DNA of 64,000 bases from Mycolicibacillus trivialis (GTDB taxonomy: Bacteria > Actinomycetota > Actinomycetes > Mycobacteriales > Mycobacteriaceae), in the NCBI RefSeq assembly GCF_002102395.1, contig NZ_LQPZ01000013.1, positions 1 to 64,000 on the forward strand. Direction: 5' to 3'. Shown here in pieces: positions 7,348 through 16,432 of the stretch; the stretch's first letter is position 1; the number at the start of each line of letters is the position of its first letter. Position numbers and translations under genes: made by a program. The notes under the pieces are model-generated. The model saw only the letters and a list, made by a program, of their open reading frames with translations. It was not told the origin of the DNA and ran no database searches.

Positions 7348-9285
7348 ATGAACGACCCACTCGGGTTATCGGTCGGGACGACCAATCTGGTGGCGGCGCG
7401 CGTCGGCTACCCGCCGGTCACGCGCCGCACCGTCGTGCATCTCCATCCGCAACAGCCGGCACAGATCGGCGACCTGCCACCGGGCGCGGACCCGGGAACG
7501 GCGGTGACCGGTTTCGTCGACCGAATCGGCGACCCGACGCCGCTGGCCGGCACCTCCCATACTCCAGATCAGCTGTTGGTGGAAGCGATCGGAGCGATGA
7601 TCGCCGCGTTGGGGTTGCCACCCCACGCCGCCGCGCTGACGATTGCGATCCCCGCCTACTGGGGGGCAGGGCAGGCCCGCACTCTGCGCGATGCATTGCT
7701 GGCCGGGCCGCTGGCCGGAGCGGCACCCGCCCTGGTGTCGGACGCCTCGGCAGCACTCGCCGCGCTCAACACCGATCCGGGGCTGCCGCCGGCCGGTGTG
7801 GTGGCCCTGTGCGACTTCGGCGGTGGCGGCACCACCTTCTCGTTGGCCGATGCCGGCGCCGGCCTCGAACTCCTCGACCACCCGGTGCGCTACCCACAGT
7901 TCTCGGGTGACCGGGTCGATGAAGTGCTGCTCGAACACGTCCTGGAGCGTGTCGGGCAGGCCGACGACCGCAATCCGGCCGGGACCACCGCCGTCGCGTC
8001 CTTGTCGCGGCTGCGCGACGAGTGCCGGCGGGCCAAGGAGTCGCTTTCGGAGTTGGCGGCCACCGAGTTGACGGTCGCTCTGCCCACCGAGCAGGCGCAC
8101 CTCACGCTCACCCGCGCGGAGTTGGAGAACCTGATCGCCGAACCGCTGTCCGATGCACTGGACGCCTTCAAAGGTGTGCTGCAACGCAACCGGGTCGGCG
8201 GCCGGAATCTGCGGGCGATCGCGATCGTCGGCGGTGGCGCTGCCATCCCGTTGATCGCCCGTCGGATCTCTGAGTGGCTGCAGGTGCCGGTGATCCGCAC
8301 TTCGCAACCCGGAATCAACGCGGCTGTGGGCGCCACCCTGCTGGCCGCGCAATCCGGCGAGAGCCCGGCCACCGACACCGCGATGGCACCCGGTGTCGCT
8401 CCACCGACTGCAGCGGGGCCGCTCATCGAGGCCGCCGGTACCGAGACGGCCATGGCGTCCGCCCCCGACGGCGCCACCGCCGGTATGCCGCCTGCGCCCT
8501 TCGGTCACGACGGTTCCGAACCGTCGCAAGCGTTGGCGTGGTCGAAAGCGGATGAATCCGACGAACCGGTGCCGTTCAGCGGTGCGGTGCCCGACGACGG
8601 CTACGCCGACTACGCCGCCGACTCCGTCGATCCGGCGCCGCGCAGGTACGACTACGCCGACGACGAGTTCGACGGCCCGGGGCGACGCTGGTTCCAGATG
8701 CCCGCCCTGCTGCTCGGCCTGGGCACCCTGGTCGCGGTGATCGCGATCGGTGGGGTGGCCTACACACTCACCAACGCCACGCAGCATCACGACGAACCAG
8801 CGCCGCCGCCCAGTGCGACGGTGCCTCCGCCGCCGAGCAACGTCTTGCCCAAGCCGCCCGAGGAGCCCGCTCCGCCGCCGCCTCCGCCGCCCCCTCCGCA
8901 GGAACCGGCGCCGCCGCCCCCGGCGCCGGTCGCGCCGCCACCTCAAACGACGCAGGCCCCGCCGCCCACCACCGAAGAACCCACCACCACGCCGCCGACC
9001 ACCACGACCACCACCACGACACCGCCACCGACTACGACGACCACCACCACGACACCGCCGCCGACCACGACGACCAGCCGCCCGCCGACCACCACCTCGC
9101 AAGCCCCGACGACCACTCCGATGACCACCGAGTGGCTGACCGTGCCGTTCGTGCCGGTGCCGATCCCGGTCCAGGTGCCTGAGGGTCAGGCGTCCCAGCC
9201 GGGCGCACCGAAGAACCCGTTCCTCAATCCGGGCAACCCCGGCAACCCCGGCTACCCGGCGAATCCGGGCTACCCGGGCTTCTAG
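7348..9285 (+). CDS. Hsp70-like ATPase with membrane helix and Pro/Thr-rich tail
   Basis: The product is about 645 residues. Residues 1-345 form an actin/Hsp70-type ATPase: phosphate-1 GLSVGTTNL, phosphate-2 DFGGGGTT at about 156, and adenosine motif IVGGGAAIP. No Hsp70 substrate-binding domain follows. Instead there is an acidic linker, a juxtamembrane RRWFQMP, one membrane helix at about 451-475, and an outer tail rich in Pro then Thr, ending in repeated NPGYP units and a terminal Gly-Phe. ATG 7348 is chosen because AAGGTG lies eight bases upstream. It resembles Rv0312-type proline/threonine-rich proteins and is a paralog of the gene at 23079. A plausible role is a cytoplasmic nucleotide switch coupled to the cell wall; this is inference. 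Confidence 0.82.
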   Translation: MNDPLGLSVGTTNLVAARVGYPPVTRRTVVHLHPQQPAQIGDLPPGADPGTAVTGFVDRIGDPTPLAGTSHTPDQLLVEAIGAMIAALGLPPHAAALTIAIPAYWGAGQARTLRDALLAGPLAGAAPALVSDASAALAALNTDPGLPPAGVVALCDFGGGGTTFSLADAGAGLELLDHPVRYPQFSGDRVDEVLLEHVLERVGQADDRNPAGTTAVASLSRLRDECRRAKESLSELAATELTVALPTEQAHLTLTRAELENLIAEPLSDALDAFKGVLQRNRVGGRNLRAIAIVGGGAAIPLIARRISEWLQVPVIRTSQPGINAAVGATLLAAQSGESPATDTAMAPGVAPPTAAGPLIEAAGTETAMASAPDGATAGMPPAPFGHDGSEPSQALAWSKADESDEPVPFSGAVPDDGYADYAADSVDPAPRRYDYADDEFDGPGRRWFQMPALLLGLGTLVAVIAIGGVAYTLTNATQHHDEPAPPPSATVPPPPSNVLPKPPEEPAPPPPPPPPPQEPAPPPPAPVAPPPQTTQAPPPTTEEPTTTPPTTTTTTTTPPPTTTTTTTTPPPTTTTSRPPTTTSQAPTTTPMTTEWLTVPFVPVPIPVQVPEGQASQPGAPKNPFLNPGNPGNPGYPANPGYPGF

Positions 9286-9429
9286 GAGAACCGCACTGAC
9301 CTGAGGAAATACCCCGCACTGTCGTGCGTGCCGCCTATACCCGGTCGGCTTCGCTGTGGGCGACGCGACGGGCCGGTCTCACCGAGTTGGTTATGAAATT
9401 GTGATTATTTGCCGGAAAGCTCGTATGGT

Positions 9430-10128
9430 GTGCCTGTGGTCGAGCGCAGCTTAGCCAGCAAGCGACGAAAGCGGACTGCGGCCGTGGCTACAGCCATGGC
9501 CGCGTCGGTGGTGTCCTTTGCCGCCGCCGGCAGTGGGTGCCCGCACGCCGCGCAAACAGCCGACGCGCGCGCCGCCGACCAACCCGCGGAAGCACCTGTC
9601 GACCCGGACTGCTGCCTGCAGGTGGTGACGCCGAAGCCGTCGACGTTCGCGGCGGCGTTCGTCGGCCACGCGGACACCTCGGTCGCGCTTCCGGAGGCGA
9701 TGCCCGCCTCGCGTTGGCGAGTGGTGCGCGCCGAGGACATTCCGCAGGCCCTACCCGCCGGGATCGCGCCCGAGCACGGCTTGCAGGTCAAGACGATCCT
9801 GGTCGCACGGAACATCAGCGTCGTATTCCCGGAGATCCACGAGATCGGCGGGGTGCGCGCCGATGCCCTGCGCTGGCATCCCGACGGGCTGGCCCTCGAC
9901 GTGATGATCCCCAACCCGGGCAGTGCGGAAGGCATCGCGTTGGGCAACCAGGTCGCGGCGTACGCGCTGCAGAACGCCGAGCGGTTCGGCCTTCAGGACG
10001 TCATCTGGCGAGGCGTCTACTACACGCCCGGCGGCGCGCAGTCGGGTGGCTATGGCCACTTCGACCACGTGCACATCACCACGACCGGGGGCGGCTACCC
10101 GACCGGTGGCGAGGTTTACTTCCGCTGA
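9430..10128 (+). CDS. Exported M15-like protein (Rv0320 equivalent)
   Basis: From GTG 9430 the product is 232 residues; TTG 9409 and GTG 9436 are alternative in-frame starts. A basic segment ASKRRKR precedes a hydrophobic signal helix. The C-terminal domain contains WHPDGLALDVMIP and GHFDHVHITT, where the His/Asp pair and HxH resemble the zinc site of VanY/D-Ala-D-Ala carboxypeptidase-like (M15) proteins. By position just before tRNA-Gly and dcd it corresponds to M. tuberculosis Rv0320, annotated only as an exported protein. Peptidoglycan remodelling is a reasonable inference, not shown. The region before the start is AT-rich and probably contains the promoter. Confidence 0.75.
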   Translation: MPVVERSLASKRRKRTAAVATAMAASVVSFAAAGSGCPHAAQTADARAADQPAEAPVDPDCCLQVVTPKPSTFAAAFVGHADTSVALPEAMPASRWRVVRAEDIPQALPAGIAPEHGLQVKTILVARNISVVFPEIHEIGGVRADALRWHPDGLALDVMIPNPGSAEGIALGNQVAAYALQNAERFGLQDVIWRGVYYTPGGAQSGGYGHFDHVHITTTGGGYPTGGEVYFR

Positions 10129-10131
10129 TCC

Positions 10132-10530
10132 CTAACGCTGCTTGCCGGTTCCCTCGAACGGATTCCACGAGGTGCTGGCCTTGGTGACGTGCAGGTAATA
10201 GGCGTAGTTCGCGGTGATCATCGCGGCCAACGCGAACGCGGTGCCGATGCCGGTGTTCAGCCCGTCGGAGAGCTCCACCTGCGACAGCGCGAGGCTGACC
10301 ACGGCGGCCGCGAGCAACAGCGACAGACCCTTGCGCCACATGCCCTTGACGAAGAAGTAGATCGGGCCGAACAGGAACGCCAGGATGTTGGCGCTGATGC
10401 GCAACCGCCCGCCGAACGACAGTTCCTTGTAGGCAGCGCGTGCCTCGGGGGTTGAGGCCTGGTGGCCGTAGCGGTCGAAGAACTCGAACCGTGAGCGCCA
10501 TGCTTCGGGGACGTCATAACCGGGGTTCAC
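10132..10530 (-). CDS. DUF2628 membrane protein
   Basis: The 132-residue product has a soluble N-terminus with WRSRFEFFDRYG and then several hydrophobic helices: ILAFLFGPIYFFVKGMW, a LSLLLAAAVVSLAL helix and an AFALAAMITANYAYYL helix. The FGPIYFFxKGMWRKG segment is typical of DUF2628, an inner-membrane family without assigned function. The start codon GTG 10530 is preceded by TATCGT seven bases away and no Shine-Dalgarno sequence, suggesting a leaderless mRNA. It converges on the exported M15-like gene with 3 bp between stops. Confidence 0.8.
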   Translation of the reverse strand: MNPGYDVPEAWRSRFEFFDRYGHQASTPEARAAYKELSFGGRLRISANILAFLFGPIYFFVKGMWRKGLSLLLAAAVVSLALSQVELSDGLNTGIGTAFALAAMITANYAYYLHVTKASTSWNPFEGTGKQR

Positions 10531-10561
10531 GCGGGGAACGATAGCGGTTCGCCGTAGCTCG

Positions 10562-11038
10562 TCAGGGCACCGGCACCCCGGCGGCCAGGAAGTACAGCCC
10601 GGCGACGGTCCCGTTGTCGCGGAAGGTCACCCGGAACTGGCCGGGTGCCTCGGCCATGCTCAACGGGATGTTGACGACGGTGAGCTCCCCGCGCGGCACG
10701 GTCTCCGGTCCGCCGTGGGATTCATAGGCGCCGAGTTGCTGCTGATAGCTCGTCCACGCCGAGGAGAGGTCCGCCGGCGAGAGTTTCTCCTTCATGTCGT
10801 CGTCGAACCGTGCGGTGGCGGTGTCGAACTCCTGGTTGACGATGTTCTCCAGGATCTCGGTGGCGAGTTGGTCGTCGCGGTGCTGCGCGCTCGCGCTGGT
10901 GTCGGTCGGCGTCGTGGTCACACTCGTCGGTGGGTCCGGCTTCTCCCGCGGTTCGGGCGGGCTGCACGCCGCGAGCGTCGCCGCGGCCACCGCGACGGCG
11001 GTGAGCGCCGCCGCGCGACGAGCCATGGTGCCGGTCAT
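10562..11038 (-). CDS. DUF3887-type lipoprotein
   Basis: The product is 158 residues from ATG 11038. This start is preferred over an upstream in-frame ATG at 11047 because a -10-like TACAGT sits seven bases before it, the geometry of leaderless mycobacterial genes. A basic MARRAA n-region, a hydrophobic helix and lipobox TLAAC mark it as an exported lipoprotein. After a Pro/Thr linker, residues about 50-155 contain ILENIVNQEFDTATARFDDDMKEKL, the helical start of DUF3887, a small NTF2-like extracellular domain that may bind ligands. Molecular function unknown. Confidence 0.78.
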   Translation of the reverse strand: MTGTMARRAAALTAVAVAAATLAACSPPEPREKPDPPTSVTTTPTDTSASAQHRDDQLATEILENIVNQEFDTATARFDDDMKEKLSPADLSSAWTSYQQQLGAYESHGGPETVPRGELTVVNIPLSMAEAPGQFRVTFRDNGTVAGLYFLAAGVPVP

Positions 11039-11109
11039 GGATTTCACTGTACGGCCGGATGGGGGCTCGGCCCCGCGGAAACACGGGCCGCGGCGGAGCA
11101 GAATCGCTG

Positions 11110-11183
11110 TGGAGCCGATGACGGGAATCGAACCCGCGTATTCAGCTTGGGAAGCTGATGTTCTACCATTGAACTACATCGGC
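11110..11183 (-). tRNA. tRNA-Gly (anticodon CCC)
   Basis: Read on the minus strand the gene has acceptor arms GCCGATG and CATCGGC, a GTTCAATGGTAGAAC D-arm, anticodon stem TCAGC/GCTGA around the loop TTCCCAA, and the T-arm GCGGGTTCGATTCCCGT. Loop positions 34-36 read CCC, so it decodes GGG as glycine. The 3' CCA is encoded (11110-11112). Its place between the Rv0320-like gene and dcd matches glyU in M. tuberculosis as I recall it. Confidence 0.95.
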
Positions 11184-11272
11184 GCTGGTCACTGGGAAGG
11201 CTAGCATCACCCGCAACGGCGCAGCACACGACGCCCCCGGCCTCGACATTCCGCTGCCGCTACGCTCATCAC

Positions 11273-11869
11273 GTGCTGCTCTCCGATCGCGATCTGCGCG
11301 CCGAAATCGCCGCCGGACGCCTGGGCATCGACCCGCTCGACGACACCCTGGTGCAGCCGTCCAGTATCGACGTCCGGCTCGACAGTCTGTTCCGGGTGTT
11401 CAACAACACCCGCTACACCCACATCGACCCCGCCCGCCAGCAGGATGACCTGACCAGCCTGGTCGAAACCGTCGACGGCGAACCGTTCGTCTTGCACCCC
11501 GGCGAATTCGTCCTGGGCTCGACCTTGGAGTTGGTGAGCCTTCCCGACGACCTCGCCGGCCGCCTGGAGGGCAAATCCTCACTCGGCCGGCTCGGCCTGC
11601 TGACGCACTCCACCGCGGGGTTCATCGACCCGGGCTTCAGTGGGCACATCACCCTGGAACTCTCCAACGTGGCCAACTTGCCGATCACGCTCTGGCCGGG
11701 CATGAAGATCGGCCAACTCTGCCTGCTGCGCCTCACCAGCCCCGCCGAGCACCCGTACGGCAGCGCACGGGTCGGCTCGAAATACCAAGGTCAGCGCGGC
11801 CCGACCCCGTCACGCTCCTACCAGAACTTCGTCAGCGCGCAGCCGCGGCAGGACGCGCCGCGCGAGTGA
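11273..11869 (+). CDS. dcd: Bifunctional dCTP deaminase / dUTPase
   Basis: The 198-residue product converts dCTP directly to dUMP, ammonia and diphosphate, feeding thymidylate synthesis and keeping uracil out of DNA. Visible family motifs are PSSIDVRLD, the active-site stretch [25 protein letters not shown] and the C-terminal [22 protein letters not shown] that closes over the nucleotide. Mycobacterial enzymes of this type have both activities. The start is GTG 11273, with TACGCT six bases upstream and no ribosome-binding site, so translation is probably leaderless. The tRNA upstream is on the opposite strand. Confidence 0.95.
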   Translation: MLLSDRDLRAEIAAGRLGIDPLDDTLVQPSSIDVRLDSLFRVFNNTRYTHIDPARQQDDLTSLVETVDGEPFVLHPGEFVLGSTLELVSLPDDLAGRLEGKSSLGRLGLLTHSTAGFIDPGFSGHITLELSNVANLPITLWPGMKIGQLCLLRLTSPAEHPYGSARVGSKYQGQRGPTPSRSYQNFVSAQPRQDAPRE

Positions 11870-12205
11870 CGTGATCCTGGCGACCAAAGGATCCTCGAGT
11901 GAAGCCTGACGGTGGCGAAACGGCGAAATTCCCGCCCTGGAGCTTCACTCGCGACGGCCGAGGCCACGCGCGCCCCGTGCGTCACGGCGGTCATGGGATT
12001 GTGAGCGATTTCACGACCCGCTGACCTGCCGGGTGAGCGATTCCGAAAGCTTCTGACCTGCATCGAGGCGGGATGACGGGTTCCGTCGATGTGGCCGCGC
12101 GGCGTAGTCTCGGGAGAGGCCCTGGTGTAGCTGCGACGGCAAACGGCTACCCATCGCAGTGGCCACAAATCGAAAGAACCAGTCAGCGACGGAATTGGAG
12201 TGGGC
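11870..12205. other. Intergenic region with inverted and direct repeats
   Basis: No gene is supported in these 336 bases between dcd and the next gene. A 10-bp inverted repeat, CGAGTGAAGC (11896-11905) and GCTTCACTCG (11942-11951), could form a stem with a 36-base loop behind dcd, but no T-run follows. Further on there are two copies of a GTGAGCGATT-N10-CTGACCTGC unit (12001-12061), described separately. The rest holds nothing I can name. Confidence 0.5.
12001..12061. repeat. Two direct repeats, 32-bp period
   Basis: GTGAGCGATT-N10-CTGACCTGC occurs at 12001-12029 and again at 12033-12061, with exact matches in both blocks and a different central ten bases. The period is three helical turns. 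The placement 145 bp upstream of the gene at 12206 suggests a duplicated protein-binding site; no known motif is assigned. Confidence 0.55.
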
Positions 12206-13690
12206 GTGGACATCGCATTAGGCGTGTCGACCGCATCGCCCACGGTGCGCATGGTCCTGACCGAGGGTGAGAACGCCGCCGGCCCGATCATCGAGCAGGA
12301 GATCTTCGACGTCCCCAGCGGTGAAGTGGTTTCGGATCACGTGGTCACCGCGATCCGGCAGGCGCGGCACGGAGCCGCGGCAGCCGGCCATCGGCTCTCG
12401 TCGGTCGGCGTGGCATTCAGCGATGCGATCGAAGGCGACCTGCTGCGCGACGCACTCACCCGCCACCGGGTCGACGACGTCATGGTCGTCTCGGCCTTCC
12501 TCGCCGCGGTGGCCCTGGCACAGTCGGCGGGCAGCGCCGCCGGCGACACCCACACCGCGCTGCTGTACGTGACACCCACGACGGCGACGGTGGCCACGGT
12601 CAGCGCGACCGACGGTGCGATCGCCGACGTGCACCGGCACCGCCTGGGTGAGGACGACCTCGGCGACGAACTCGCCGAGTTGGTCGCGTGTGTTGACGAC
12701 GTCCCGGCACCTCCGACCGGAGTCCTCGTCGTGGGATCGGGGGTGTCGCTCGCCGACGTCGCCGAGCACCTGACAGCGGCGACCTCGTTGCGGGTCGACT
12801 TCCCCGACCAACCGGAGTTGGCGCTGGCGCGGGGTGCCGCTCTGGCCAGCGCGCACGCTCCGTTGTTCGCCTCGTCGACCCAGGCGATGGCGTGGGCGCA
12901 GGACTTCGGCACCGGGTCGGTGGACCTGGAGGCGCTGCGAGCGGCCGCGGTGGCGAGCCCGATGGTCGGGGCCGACTACGGCGCAACCAGCGACAACGCC
13001 GGGTTGGCCTACAGCGCGCTGCCGGACAGCGACTACCCCGAAACGCCTGTTCCCGATGGCGCGGCCGAGCGACTCGACTCGGCTCAACTGGATTTCCACT
13101 CCGAGGTTCAGGAGTCGCGCAACCCGATCGTCCTGGCGGTCAGTGGCGCGGCGGCCGTGGCGATGATCGCGATCGCGGCACTGGTCGTCTCGGTGGTGGC
13201 CGGGGACGGATCGTCGAAGACACCGCCGCCGCGCACCGGCGCCCACGCGGTGCCCAGCCAGGAGGCGGCACCCCCGAAACCGGAGGCGCCGCCGTCGCCG
13301 AAACCCGAGGCGCCCCCGCAAGCCCCCGAAGCGCCCGCGCCGGAAGCTCCCGCACCCCAGGCTCCCGCACCGGCGCCGCAGGCCCCGGCCCCGGCCCCGC
13401 AGGCTCCCGCGGTGCAGGCGCCGCCACCGGCGCCAGCCGCTCCGCCGGCACCGCCCCCGCCGCCGCAGCTGCCGGTGTTCGTCCCGATTCCGATTCCCGG
13501 CGCGCCCGATATCGGTGGGCCCGGAGGCCCCAAGGGCCGCGACAAGAACCCGTGGTCACCGCCGCGCGGTTCCGACCGCGGACACGGTCATGACGACGAT
13601 GACCACGACTGGAGTCCCAAGTTGCCGTTCGTCGGTGGGGACGACCACGGTCACGGAAAGCTGAAGATCCCGGGCATTCCCGGGTTCTGA
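12206..13690 (+). CDS. DUF7159-like membrane protein with Pro/Ala-rich, His/Asp-rich tail
   Basis: The product is 494 residues from GTG 12206, supported by GGAG five bases upstream and by the typical DIALGVS opening; a GTG at 12200 is the alternative. The N-terminal ~220 residues look like a degenerate actin/ROK-type fold with GVGVAFSDA-like and LVVGSGVS segments, but clear ATP-binding motifs are missing. After a linker, one membrane helix spans about 305-331. The outer tail is built of PAPQAPAP-type units, then a His/Asp-rich patch (HGHDDDDHDW) and another (DDHGHGK) that could bind metal, ending in IPGIPGF. It shares the overall plan and the terminal PGF with the protein at 7348. Confidence 0.78.
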   Translation: MDIALGVSTASPTVRMVLTEGENAAGPIIEQEIFDVPSGEVVSDHVVTAIRQARHGAAAAGHRLSSVGVAFSDAIEGDLLRDALTRHRVDDVMVVSAFLAAVALAQSAGSAAGDTHTALLYVTPTTATVATVSATDGAIADVHRHRLGEDDLGDELAELVACVDDVPAPPTGVLVVGSGVSLADVAEHLTAATSLRVDFPDQPELALARGAALASAHAPLFASSTQAMAWAQDFGTGSVDLEALRAAAVASPMVGADYGATSDNAGLAYSALPDSDYPETPVPDGAAERLDSAQLDFHSEVQESRNPIVLAVSGAAAVAMIAIAALVVSVVAGDGSSKTPPPRTGAHAVPSQEAAPPKPEAPPSPKPEAPPQAPEAPAPEAPAPQAPAPAPQAPAPAPQAPAVQAPPPAPAAPPAPPPPPQLPVFVPIPIPGAPDIGGPGGPKGRDKNPWSPPRGSDRGHGHDDDDHDWSPKLPFVGGDDHGHGKLKIPGIPGF

Positions 13691-13717
13691 CCCGCCGGTG
13701 AACGTAGCCTGGCGGAC

Positions 13718-14479
13718 GTGGACTTCTCCAGCGTTCTCCTGCAACACAACCGGGCTTTCGGCGAACTGATCCGCAACGCCGACCCCGACACCCCGGTGCC
13801 GACCTGCCCGGAGTGGAACCTCACCCAGCTGTTCCGTCATGTCGGCCGGGGCAACCTGTGGTCGGCGCAGATCGTCGCCGACCGGGCTGACCAACCGGTG
13901 GATCCCCGATCGGTGCCCGGCGGCAAGCCGCCCGCCGACCCGGACGGCGCCATCACGTGGCTGCACGACGGGGCACAGCTACTTCTCGACGCCGTCGACG
14001 CCACCGGAGCCGACACCCCGGTCTGGACGTTCCTCGGTCCGCGGCCGGCGGACTGGTGGATCCGCCGTCGCGCCCACGAAGTGATCGTGCACCGCGCCGA
14101 CGCCGCATTGGCGGTCAACGGTGCACCCGGGCTCGATGACCTGCCGCCGCTGCTGGCGGCCGACGCCGTGACCGAGTGGCTGGAGTTGGCCGTTCCGATG
14201 TCCGGTCGCGCCGAGACGCCGCCGCTGCCGGAGGGGCAGAGTATCCATCTGCACGCCACCGACGGTGACCTGGGACCGGCGGGGGAGTGGACACTGCGGA
14301 CCGGGCCGGACGGCCTGACCTGGTCGCACGAGCATGGCAAAGGCAGCGTCGCACTGCGCGGGCGAGCCGTCGACCTGTTGCTGGCGATCCTGCGCCGCGT
14401 CCAGGTCGAGGACACTGAGATCGCCGTGTTCGGCGACGCCGACGTCTGGCGCTACTGGCTGGACCACACACCGTTCTGA
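13718..14479 (+). CDS. Mycothiol-dependent maleylpyruvate-isomerase-family protein
   Basis: The 253-residue product has the DinB-like MDMPI N-terminal domain, with the metal-site region CPEWNLTQLFRHVGRG near residues 31-46 and RRRAHEVIVHRADA near 117-130, followed by the small C-terminal MDMPI domain. Family members use mycothiol or related thiols for isomerisation or thiol transfer; the substrate here is unknown. The start GTG 13718 has a TAGCCT hexamer seven bases upstream, a leaderless pattern. It is followed 26 bp later by a small NTF2-like gene. Confidence 0.85.
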   Translation: MDFSSVLLQHNRAFGELIRNADPDTPVPTCPEWNLTQLFRHVGRGNLWSAQIVADRADQPVDPRSVPGGKPPADPDGAITWLHDGAQLLLDAVDATGADTPVWTFLGPRPADWWIRRRAHEVIVHRADAALAVNGAPGLDDLPPLLAADAVTEWLELAVPMSGRAETPPLPEGQSIHLHATDGDLGPAGEWTLRTGPDGLTWSHEHGKGSVALRGRAVDLLLAILRRVQVEDTEIAVFGDADVWRYWLDHTPF

Positions 14480-14505
14480 GCGGGTCACAAGGTAGTTTGC
14501 AGGAC

Positions 14506-14868
14506 ATGACGACATCGGAGATCGCCACCGTGCTGGCGTGGCACGACGCCCTCACCGCCACCGAACTGACGACGCTCGAGTCGCTGTCGGGCGAGGGCAT
14601 CGACGTCGGCGACGCGCACGGCGGCGGCCAGGGTTACCAGGCACTGCGGGAATGGGCGAGGGCCGGCACGTTTCGCACCAAGGTCGGCCGGATGTACGTC
14701 CACGACGGCGTGGTGGTGGCCGAGCTGGTCCCGGCCGACGAGTCCGGGCAACCGGAAGCGGCGGCCTTCCAGGTAGCCCACGACCGGGTCACGTCGGTGT
14801 TCCGTCACCCCGACCTGCAGACCGCGCTGAGCGCCACCGGGCTCGGTGAAGCCGACCGCGTCGACTAG
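14506..14868 (+). CDS. Small NTF2/SnoaL-like protein
   Basis: The 120-residue product starts with a helix ATVLAWHDALTATELTTLESL, then GIDVGDAHGGGQGYQALREWARA and a sheet with RMYVHDGVVVAELVPAD, the layout of single-domain NTF2-like proteins. No catalytic residues can be assigned. ATG 14506 is preceded by TAGTTT seven bases away, so the message is probably leaderless and separate from the gene before it. It lies immediately upstream of rmlA but nothing links it to sugar metabolism. Confidence 0.75.
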   Translation: MTTSEIATVLAWHDALTATELTTLESLSGEGIDVGDAHGGGQGYQALREWARAGTFRTKVGRMYVHDGVVVAELVPADESGQPEAAAFQVAHDRVTSVFRHPDLQTALSATGLGEADRVD

Positions 14869-14886
14869 ACCGTTTAAGCTCACGGC

Positions 14887-15774
14887 ATGCGCGGGATCAT
14901 CCTGGCAGGCGGTTCGGGCACGCGTCTGTATCCGATCACCCAAGGGGTGAGTAAGCAGTTGCTGCCGGTCTACGACAAGCCGCTGATCTACTACCCGCTC
15001 TCCACGTTGATCATGGCGGGGTTGCGTGACATCCAGGTGATCACCACCAGACATGACGCACCGGCATTCCAGCGGTTACTCGGCGATGGCGACGCCTTCG
15101 GGATCAACATCAGTTACGCGGTGCAGGATCAGCCCAACGGGCTGGCCCAGGCGTTCGTGATCGGGTCTCAACACATCGGAACCGATTCGGTCGCGTTGGT
15201 GTTGGGCGACAACATCTTCTACGGCCCGGAGCTCGGCACCAGCCTCAGCAGGTTCCAAAACGTCGAGGGCGGTTCGATTTTCGCGTACCGCGTCGCGAAC
15301 CCGTCGGCCTACGGCGTGGTGGAGTTCGGCTCCGACGGCGCACCGATCTCGATCGAGGAGAAACCCGACGACCCGAAGTCGCACTACGCGGTCCCGGGGA
15401 TGTACTTCTACGACAACGACGTCATCGAGATCGCGCGTGGACTGCAGCCGTCGGCGCGCGGCGAGTACGAGATCACCGAGATCAACCAGGCGTACCTCGA
15501 GCAAGGCCGACTCAGCGTGGAGGTGCTGGCACGCGGCACGGCTTGGTTGGACACCGGAACGTTCGACTCCCTGCTGGACGCCAGCGACTACGTCCGCACC
15601 CTGGAACGCCGGCAGGGATTGAAGATCAGCGTGCCCGAAGAGGTGGCGTGGCGGATGGGCTTCATCGACGACGATCAGTTGGCCGCCCGCGCGCATACCC
15701 TGTTGAACTCCGGATACGGCGCCTATCTGCTCGATCTGTTGGAACGCGGCGACGACTTCACCGTGCGGCGTTGA
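14887..15774 (+). CDS. rmlA: Glucose-1-phosphate thymidylyltransferase
   Basis: RmlA makes dTDP-glucose from glucose 1-phosphate and dTTP, the first step of dTDP-rhamnose synthesis; rhamnose joins arabinogalactan to peptidoglycan in the mycobacterial wall. The 295-residue product has the nucleotide-binding [19 protein letters not shown] opening, [20 protein letters not shown], and [12 protein letters not shown] with [11 protein letters not shown] near the C-terminus. Length is normal for the family. TAAGCT lies six bases before ATG 14887, suggesting a leaderless transcript. The last 17 bases overlap the 3' end of the convergent TetR gene. It corresponds to Rv0334. Confidence 0.96.
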   Translation: MRGIILAGGSGTRLYPITQGVSKQLLPVYDKPLIYYPLSTLIMAGLRDIQVITTRHDAPAFQRLLGDGDAFGINISYAVQDQPNGLAQAFVIGSQHIGTDSVALVLGDNIFYGPELGTSLSRFQNVEGGSIFAYRVANPSAYGVVEFGSDGAPISIEEKPDDPKSHYAVPGMYFYDNDVIEIARGLQPSARGEYEITEINQAYLEQGRLSVEVLARGTAWLDTGTFDSLLDASDYVRTLERRQGLKISVPEEVAWRMGFIDDDQLAARAHTLLNSGYGAYLLDLLERGDDFTVRR

Positions 15775-16426
15775 GTGCGATCGCGGCGCGGGCCCGGTGC
15801 ATGGATTCATCGACCCGCGCCCGGTCGTCGCCCATCCCGACGAAGATGTCCTGAGTCATCGGCCCCATGATGCGGGTCACGGTGCTGCCGTCGGATTCGA
15901 AGTTGCCGACGATCTCCAACAGGGCGATGCCGTGCACCATGCTCCACATCCGCCCGGCGAGGTCCACCGGGTCGTCGGCGCGGATGCGCCCGGTGTCGAT
16001 GATCCGCTGGAGCGCGGTGACCAGTTGATTGAAGGTCGCTGCCGCGACCGGTAACCCGGCTTCCTGGTCGGCACACGTTTGCGGAAGATCCAACCGGAAC
16101 ATCAATCGGTAGCGGTGCGGATCATCGAGTGCGAATCGGCGGTAGGCGTAGCCCATCACGAAGAAATCGGCCATCGGGTCGTCGGTGGCCGGCACCGCGG
16201 CCAGTGCTTCGCCGAACCGGGCGAACGATTCGGCCACGATCGCTTCGAGTAGGCCGGTCATCCCGCCGAAATGGGTGTAAACCGCCATCGTCGACACCCC
16301 GACTTCGGCGCAGACCCGCCGGGCTTGCAGCGCGCCGGGGCCGTCGCTGCGCAGCAGTCGTACGCCGGCCGCGATCAGGCGGTCGCGTGGCGAATCGGCT
16401 AGCTGGGGTGAACTCACCCTTGCCAT
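15758..16426 (-). CDS. TetR-family regulator beside carotenoid oxygenase
   Basis: The 222-residue product has a TetR DNA-binding domain (residues about 12-58) with [23 protein letters not shown] and a C-terminal ligand domain with a MAVYTHF-associated WHG-type layout ([14 protein letters not shown]). It is divergent from the carotenoid oxygenase gene at 16487, and two related palindromes lie between them, so it very likely represses both genes. The arrangement equals Rv0653c-Rv0654 in M. tuberculosis as I recall it. Its 3' end overlaps rmlA by 17 bases on the opposite strand. Confidence 0.88.
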   Translation of the reverse strand: MARVSSPQLADSPRDRLIAAGVRLLRSDGPGALQARRVCAEVGVSTMAVYTHFGGMTGLLEAIVAESFARFGEALAAVPATDDPMADFFVMGYAYRRFALDDPHRYRLMFRLDLPQTCADQEAGLPVAAATFNQLVTALQRIIDTGRIRADDPVDLAGRMWSMVHGIALLEIVGNFESDGSTVTRIMGPMTQDIFVGMGDDRARVDESMHRARAAIALNAAR

Positions 16427-16432
16427 CCTGCC

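Noticed and set aside
8990..9120. Repetitive ACC/CCG tract that could look like a repeat array
   Set aside because: It is coding sequence for Thr/Pro-rich tail residues and has no spacer structure, so it is not a CRISPR.
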